Shown here piece after piece: positions 57,911 through 64,000 of a DNA stretch of 64,000 bases. Location: contig JAQFVV010000233.1 in NCBI GenBank assembly GCA_028023455.1, forward strand, positions 498,001 to 562,000, given 5' to 3'. The notes beneath the pieces were generated by a model. That model made no database searches, had not been told where the DNA came from, and worked only from the letters and a program-made list of their open reading frames with translations. Positions within the stretch are counted from its first letter, which is position 1. Every line of letters begins with the position of its first letter. The position numbers and the translations under genes were made by a program. Source of the stretch: Epiperipatus broadwayi. Its lineage: Eukaryota > Onychophora > Udeonychophora > Euonychophora > Peripatidae.

Positions 57911-59909
57911 TTAACAATGAATATTGAAACTCTATTTATAAGCATATATAGTTAAATATAAATACACTGGTTCAAATATATAAATAATATTTAACTAAAA
58001 ATCTACCAAAGCGTGCATTACAATGTTAGTAATAACTAATAAATATTTTTTAAAAAATAGTTTTTCCTTTGTTAGCAGCTGCTTCAATTAATATTTTAAT
58101 GGCTCCAGTTAAGTAAATAAATCAAATGAAGGATTAAAATTTAATGAGAAATGATTAATAATAAACAATGAAAAAGCATAAATAAAAAAAAGCTCTTAGA
58201 ATACTTAAAAGTGAAGGATAAAAACTGCAAAATTTTATCACTGTTTAAAGACTATGTAAACTATTTACAAATAATGATGTCCGCGATTATAATAACTAAC
58301 TATTGAATAAAACAATGCAGTTATTACCGTTATTTGCATTTTTAATATATATTTTATTCTACTCTTGAAGAAATGTAAAATAAAAAACAAATCTGATTTC
58401 TTTTTCTTTTTTGATTTTTCATTCAAATTTGAATCGTATGTCATGGATATGGTAAGTGGAGGTACTAACTACAAAACTAAGAGATCTTTTTTTTTTTTTT
58501 ATGGACAATAATTATTATTAAATATTAAAGTATTTTAATCTTACAAGACTGCTAAATAGCAATAATTGTTTTCTTTTTTTTTTTTTTGGAAGAAAACATT
58601 ATATTGTCGATAAGCAATAAAAAATAACTTCGAAAATGTGACATAATTCTTTATAATCAGTTTAATTTTTCTTCGAAATTTGAAAACCTAAAATAGAAGC
58701 TTATAGGCAGTGATGAAATAATACACAATAAAGAAACACTTCTGAATGCCTAAAACATAAGGCAATCATATCAGGTAGGCAGTAAGACTAAATATTTTCA
58801 TATTTAGTAATCAAAACCATTAGCAGAAAAAAGTTTTGTAACATAGTTAGTAAAACTTGCAAACTATGTCAGAATTTTCCAGATTCCATGTAATTTTAAT
58901 AATTTCCTAACCATCAAATTGCGATTGATAAACAGACACTTAGTCATTCATAAATAAAAAGTAAACGAGATATAAAAAGCTGGAATCACTCATGAACCAA
59001 TATTGGTTAGCATAGTGATGTAGTCTTCACTTTCATTATTTCTCTGTAGAGAGATGCTAAAGATACGTTTTCTTATAGATAGCTATTAAAATGCAAATTT
59101 ACTTTTTAACAATTGTGTATTAATAATAATTTTCATATATCATCTTATACTATTTTCTAGAAGCATTTCCATTCCTTGCTTTCTTTTTTAAATATTCATT
59201 GCAATTTCCTTCCTTAAAATCATTTATTAACTTATTTTACTTCTTTCTGTTCCTCTTTTGCTCTTCAAAATTAATATATCCTTTAAAATTCTTCAACTGT
59301 AAGTAAGCTCTTGCTCGATTCATTTTCTCTACTGATTCTTACCAGCATTTGCTTCTAAACAGAGCAAAACTCTCCATACAGTATTGCTACCTTTGCTAAA
59401 CAGAGTAATGTGCTAGTATAGGAAATGTGATCATGCATTTGCTTCTAACTTATCTTTTCCATTTCATACAAAATACTCATTCCCACGAATTCTACTTTGT
59501 TCTTTTTTCACTACATATAAATATAGACTTCAAACAAAATATTTAACAAAAACTTTTTTTAAAAATTATATCAAAATCTCTGAATATAAGTTATTTTTTC
59601 TAAAACCAACTTATTCTAATTGTTTTTGTTGTTGTTTTTTTTTTGTTCAATATTTCTGATCAATTAACTAATTTTCTAAATACCTAAAAACATTAAACTG
59701 TGCTATAACATCATACCTAACTAAACTTCCTTCATTATTTGTTACTATTACATTTATTTTCAACTCAAATTTTATACAAATTTCATCAATTCTGTTTAAC
59801 CTTTTGTTAAGCCTATTTTCACTTTTTTGAAACACCACCATATTATTAAACAAATTTGATATAATATGCACTCACTTCTCATGAACTTACACAAATCTGT
59901 GCTAGAGAT
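57911..59909. other. A/T-rich spacer, no gene seen
   Basis: Poly(T) tracts near 58487 and 58573; GCATTTGCTTCTAA occurs twice near 59346 and 59436. The 67-codon minus frame at 59668-59871 has no known domain. Confidence 0.5.
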
Positions 59910-60080
59910 AGGTGGATGGTGTCAAAGTTGTGACTGGAGTGAATTTGACAATGGTAAATAAAAATATAACAATTTACTATAGATACTCTTCATATAATAG
60001 ATATATATGGGAGATAGTGACCTGGAACAACTGATAGTGTTGGTTTAGCACAAAATGCATCTTGGGGGGCATTTGTCCTT
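59910..60080. repeat. Single-arm relative of the 25.1-kb foldback element
   Basis: GTGACCTGGAACAACTGATA...TTGGTTTAGCACAAAATGCAT aligns with GTGATCTGGACCAACCGATG...CTGGTTCAGCAGAAAATATGT in the right arm at 25440-25485. Upstream, GATAGGTGGATGG may match GATATGGATGG of the spacer. Only one arm is seen, so this shows the arm is a repeat in its own right. Confidence 0.5.
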
Positions 60081-62350
60081 TACTGTATCTTTATTGATAT
60101 GAATTTAAAAAGAATGGGGAAATATGGAGGTTGTTTAATATATCTATACAACTTATTTAATATAAATACATAATTTTTAAAAACAAATCTTTGCCAGATT
60201 ACATTTCATTTATTTACCTATTCTGTAAAAACATTTAATCTTACAAATATCTTTTAATATATAATTTTTCTAATATTTGCCTTCATTCCACCCCAATCTA
60301 TGCTTTATTTCTTTTAACAAATCATAAAATAACACAATTCATTCTATCAAACATATTTTCAAGAGCCTTGAAATACAATGGGGTCACAAACTACACTAAG
60401 TTCCCCCCACATACAATGAAAATAGCTTATAATAGTTAACCTTTTGTTAATAAACAATGATTAGAATAGAATGCATATTAAAACAGTGCATATTATTTAC
60501 TATACTGTAAATGCACAATAGTACATTTTAACATGCATATAAAATACATGTTTTGTGTGTACAGCATGCATATACAAATTATAATTACAGACAATTTAAA
60601 TATATATATATATAATAACTTAGTTATTAATAATAAAATAAGAAAGCACATTTACATATATATATACATACAGAACTGTATGTGTGTTCAATAAATTCAT
60701 TGAAAAATAATAGTGTAATAAAAACTTATTATTATTTTATAAAATGAATAATGGAAGGTTGGATTATTAATCTTTTAAAAGCTGCTGATCGAAATATCTT
60801 GAAATTTCTGAAGCACAATATGACTATAGAATGAAAAGTTGATAGAGCACCATTTTGTTTTGACATTTTAAAAAGAAAAACATTGTGATGGCAAAGTGTT
60901 TTCTTTTCCTTTTTTAAGTCATCAAACTCATTGTGTAATGAATGTAATATTTCGGTGATTTTTCCATGTAAAAATAATGCTGCATTCTATTATGGGATCA
61001 TTTTCCATAATTGTATTCTTTAGAGTCTACACCGCCAAGTTTTACTTGCAGTGAATTGTTTGGCATTGTGTTTCACATTATTGAAATTTTGGTAAAGACT
61101 TAATGCTATCTGATGCAATACAAGCCTATCAACCTGAACATTCTTATGATTTATGCCATTCAGCAAGACTTAAGGCTTTATCAATTTTGACCACAAAATT
61201 CTTTAACTTGCTTACAACTTTAGCTATTTTAGAAGCACAAGCAACAATATAAATCTACTTTTCCTTCTATTATTTCATTAATAGAAGATTCATTTTTTGA
61301 TGCATATGGCTCACTTCTGAATGAGACTTTTTTGATTATTACTAAACAAATAATTTCCATATTCTCCTTTAATGAAAATATTTTATGTTGTTTTGAATTA
61401 TGATTCATGATTACGAAAAAAATGACAGTATTTTATTAAAGATACACTATACAGAATAAAATCTTTTGAAGAAAAAAAATGCTAGGTAAAATATTGATAC
61501 ACGTGCTTTTAATAATGCTATTAAAGTAAACAGATGTAATATTTAAATAATGAAGAAAATGTGATCCTGTAAATTCACATTTAAGAACATGATATTTAGT
61601 AAGGAAAAAAAAATGGCTAACATTGTAACAAGATTCATAAAATTTAATAGATTTGGAAATTTCATTATTTATTTGTTTATATCTTTTTTATTTATATTTG
61701 TGTTGGGATAGCATACAACTGAAGTCACTTAGCTAGATATCATGTACTTCACAGCTCCACTCTTTTTATGTATCTTCTTATTATTTCAAATCATATTTCC
61801 AGCTTTTTAAATTTTTCTAAATCAAAACTGTTTTTCACTTTAATTTATTAGAAATGTATTTATTTCAGACTATCAATAATACTTTAATTGCATATAAGAT
61901 TAAATTGACTAGTCAGAAATGCACACATTTCTTTACATTAGATATTTTTCTAAAAGAATTATAATTTAAAAAAAAAAACACTATTGATTATTTGTCGCTA
62001 TCATCAATAACTAGAAAACCTCAATTCTCACATCTTTCCTATCATCAACTCAGACATTTGCTTTTATAATTCTCTTTCTTTCTCACAGCAAACATAAATT
62101 TTAATTGCAATATCAACAAAATAAAGTAGGCTCTTTTTTTAAAAAAAAATTAATCTGTCAAAAAAATGATTTCAGAGTCACACCAAATGAATTATTTGTT
62201 TCTAAATAAGTTTATAAAGTTTTGTTTGTTTTTAATATAAAAAAAATATTCATAAAGTTAATAAATTTCTTAATGGTGTTTGTAGATTAAATATGCGCTC
62301 TGTGACTTTTGTTATATCATATGGGGTAGTCACCAAAACACTTACTCACA
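60081..62350. other. A/T-rich spacer with (TA)n
   Basis: (TA)n at about 60599-60616 and TATATATATACATACA near 60657. No coding trace recognised. Confidence 0.5.
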
Positions 62351-62612
62351 TGGTAATTTGTTGGACTATTGCCATTATCTACCATTAAATGTTGAATGTC
62401 TAGAAAATTTCAAACTTTATTCAAACTTTTCAAATACAAAAACTGTTAATAATAACACACAAGTTAACAGAGAACTCAGTGTAATCTATTAACCTACTTG
62501 GTATTATTACTAACAGTTGTTTTTATTTGAAAATTTAAATAAAGTTTAACATTTTCCATGCATTCAACATTTAATGGTAGATGATGGAATTAGTCCAACA
62601 TAATTATCACAT
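62351..62612. mobile_element. ~100-bp inverted repeat pair, Penelope-like end?
   Basis: Arms at about 62351-62449 and 62514-62612 are inverted with a ~65-base spacer. They share TTGGACTA, the CTACCATTAAATGTTGAATG block and AAACTTTAT. The same arm occurs a third time at 63832-63905, where it leads into a hammerhead-like motif, so these arms may be the terminal-repeat ends of a Penelope-like element. No coding sequence between the arms. Confidence 0.65.
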
Positions 62613-63831
62613 CTAAAATACCATCATCACAAACCTTCAGGCAAATATTGCTGACATACTAAACAATGAACATAATAGTAAATAAAATACATATAATATT
62701 AAAATAATAAATACATGAGAATTTTATAAATACAAATAATATTTATTGTTCATATTTTAATATTATACATACTTAAAGTAAAAAATAACAAAACTCTTTA
62801 CTTAATAAATAATACAACTTTATTACATTACAATTATAGTTAACAAATAGTATAAAAATAAAGACTACAAAGTACAAATAATAACCAAATAAAAAAAAAA
62901 GTTAATCAACAAATTTTGCAATTGTTTGAACAATAAATACATAAGTTAAATGTAACATCACCAGCATTGGTAAAAAGAGATCCAGATTGCTGCTATTCTG
63001 CCAGTAGATTTTTTTTACTATGAAAAAAACACTACAAAATAAAAAAAGAAATTTTTTTAATTACAACAAACAAACAAGAAAAAAAGTATTTAATTAACAA
63101 ATATTATGAACAAGTAGCATATTTTTCCTTTTTATTTGTTCATATTACTTAATATAAAAAAAAAAAAAACGGAAAAAATAACCAAAGATCTACAGTTGTA
63201 CTTCTGATGACCAGCAAAGGCAAACCTTTGAACAAGTCATAAATCTATCCATTCACTTATTCCACTTTATTATTCAAACAACCGCAAGATAAAATGTAAA
63301 ATTTTCTCATATTTATTAAACTCTCATATATTTATTTTCATATTATTTACTATCAAACATGAGGTCACAAATTACCCTATTCACTTATTTACTATTAATA
63401 TTATATGCATTTAAATATAAAATTCTCACTTATTTATTGTATGAATTATTATTTTAATATTATATGTATTTTATTCATGCATTTACTGTTATATTAGATT
63501 TACCATTTAATATGTCCTCCATTAGTTAAAAACAGTACTAGAGTGCATACTAAACCAATGCTGATTAAATAACATATAAAAACAGTTGTATTTATGGCAG
63601 CAGAGGGCTATTCATACTGTTCATAAGAACAGTGTTGCTTTAGCATTTTTTTTATAATGTTATTGCTACAGCCAGTGTTTGATATCAATAATAAAAAAAT
63701 ATTATTTTATATTATAATTAAGGTTCCAACTGATATTTAAAGTAAGTAAAACAACCAAAAATAATTTTAAGTATTATTTAAAAAAATACAATATTTGTAT
63801 AAAAAGTAAAAATATATAACCATATTTTTAT
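62613..63831. other. A/T-rich spacer, no gene seen
   Basis: A/T-rich throughout, with A10-A14 tracts near 62890 and 63160. Nothing recognised. Confidence 0.5.
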
Positions 63832-64000
63832 GTTGGACTATTACCATCATTGAATATGTGTACTGAATGTCTTTAGAAAAAATTAACTTTATTTAAATAT
63901 TCCAAACACATTTGATTGTTAGTGAATAGCACATCAAACAGGTTAGTATAAGCACAATGTTTCGAGAGGTATTACTCTCCCCTCTTCTTCACATGTTACT
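63832..64000 (-). mobile_element. Penelope-like terminal sequence, cut by the window edge
   Basis: Starts with the arm shared with 62351-62612 (TTGGACTATTACCATC...). It ends with TTTCGAGAGGTATTACTCTC followed by CCCTCTTCTTCACA. On the minus strand this reads GTGAAGA, a stem AGAGG...CCTCT, then GAAA, close to the hammerhead arrangement CTGANGA-stem-GAAAC found in Penelope terminal repeats, with one core mismatch (G for C at the first base). The element appears to continue beyond 64000. Confidence 0.45.

Noticed and set aside
57496-57945. Minus-strand frames with a His run near the RTE copy D tail
   Set aside because: The His run is the reverse of the (GATGAT)n tail; the coding strand is plus.

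Overview
This is a very A+T-rich (by eye about three quarters A/T) stretch of animal nuclear DNA. The repeat types show it is eukaryotic and metazoan: RTE-type and other non-LTR retrotransposons, a Ty3/Gypsy-type LTR element, Penelope-like pieces with a GIY-YIG tail, a hAT transposase of the ZMYM1/DUF4371 type, a tRNA-derived SINE and inverted-repeat elements. An invertebrate, possibly an arthropod, fits this mix, but the species cannot be fixed from the sequence. I found no convincing host protein-coding gene, no rRNA or functional tRNA gene, and no CRISPR array. Every recognisable coding trace is a decayed transposable element (TE) with stops and frameshifts.

Layout. 1-7.3 kb: A/T-rich spacer with a diverged triple repeat that a SINE has entered. 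7.3-8.2 kb: RTE copy A, whose 5' end is inverted in the way twin priming predicts. 12.3-12.7 kb: a 203-bp tandem duplication. 13.1-17.3 kb: nearly full-length LINE (minus strand) with zinc-knuckle ORF1 and EN-RT-CCHC ORF2. 18.9-20.9 kb: hAT transposase pseudogene (minus). 21.0-23.1 kb: 5' half of another LINE ORF2 (minus). 23.8-24.2 and 30.4-30.65 kb: tails of a second RTE-like family. 25.1-25.6 kb: a foldback element next to RTE copy B (25.6-28.85 kb). 32.4-33.25 kb: a Penelope GIY-YIG remnant between ~115-bp inverted repeats. 35.9-36.5 kb: unrecognised short reading frames. 39.5 and 55.6 kb: two copies of an unknown ~400-bp repeat.

The most informative part is 40.0-50.4 kb, a nest of insertions. 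RTE copy C is split at 42,610 and resumes at about 49,898. The gap holds a Ty3/Gypsy element with LTR-like repeats and RNase H-integrase remnants. Its left LTR has taken an insertion carrying a hammerhead-like motif, and its right LTR is interrupted by a complete-ended LINE related to the one at 13-17 kb. This gives a relative order of events.

50.4-51.9 kb holds a possible gag remnant. 53.8-55.2 kb is richer in G+C and contains a 120-bp tandem repeat, a possible small exon and a cluster of stem-loops. RTE copy D (56.0-57.9 kb) is interrupted by a ~0.9-kb insertion whose first 200 bases fold into many perfect hairpins; it is the best candidate here for an undescribed element. The last 1.7 kb holds inverted-repeat and hammerhead-like sequence suggesting a Penelope-like element that continues past the window edge.
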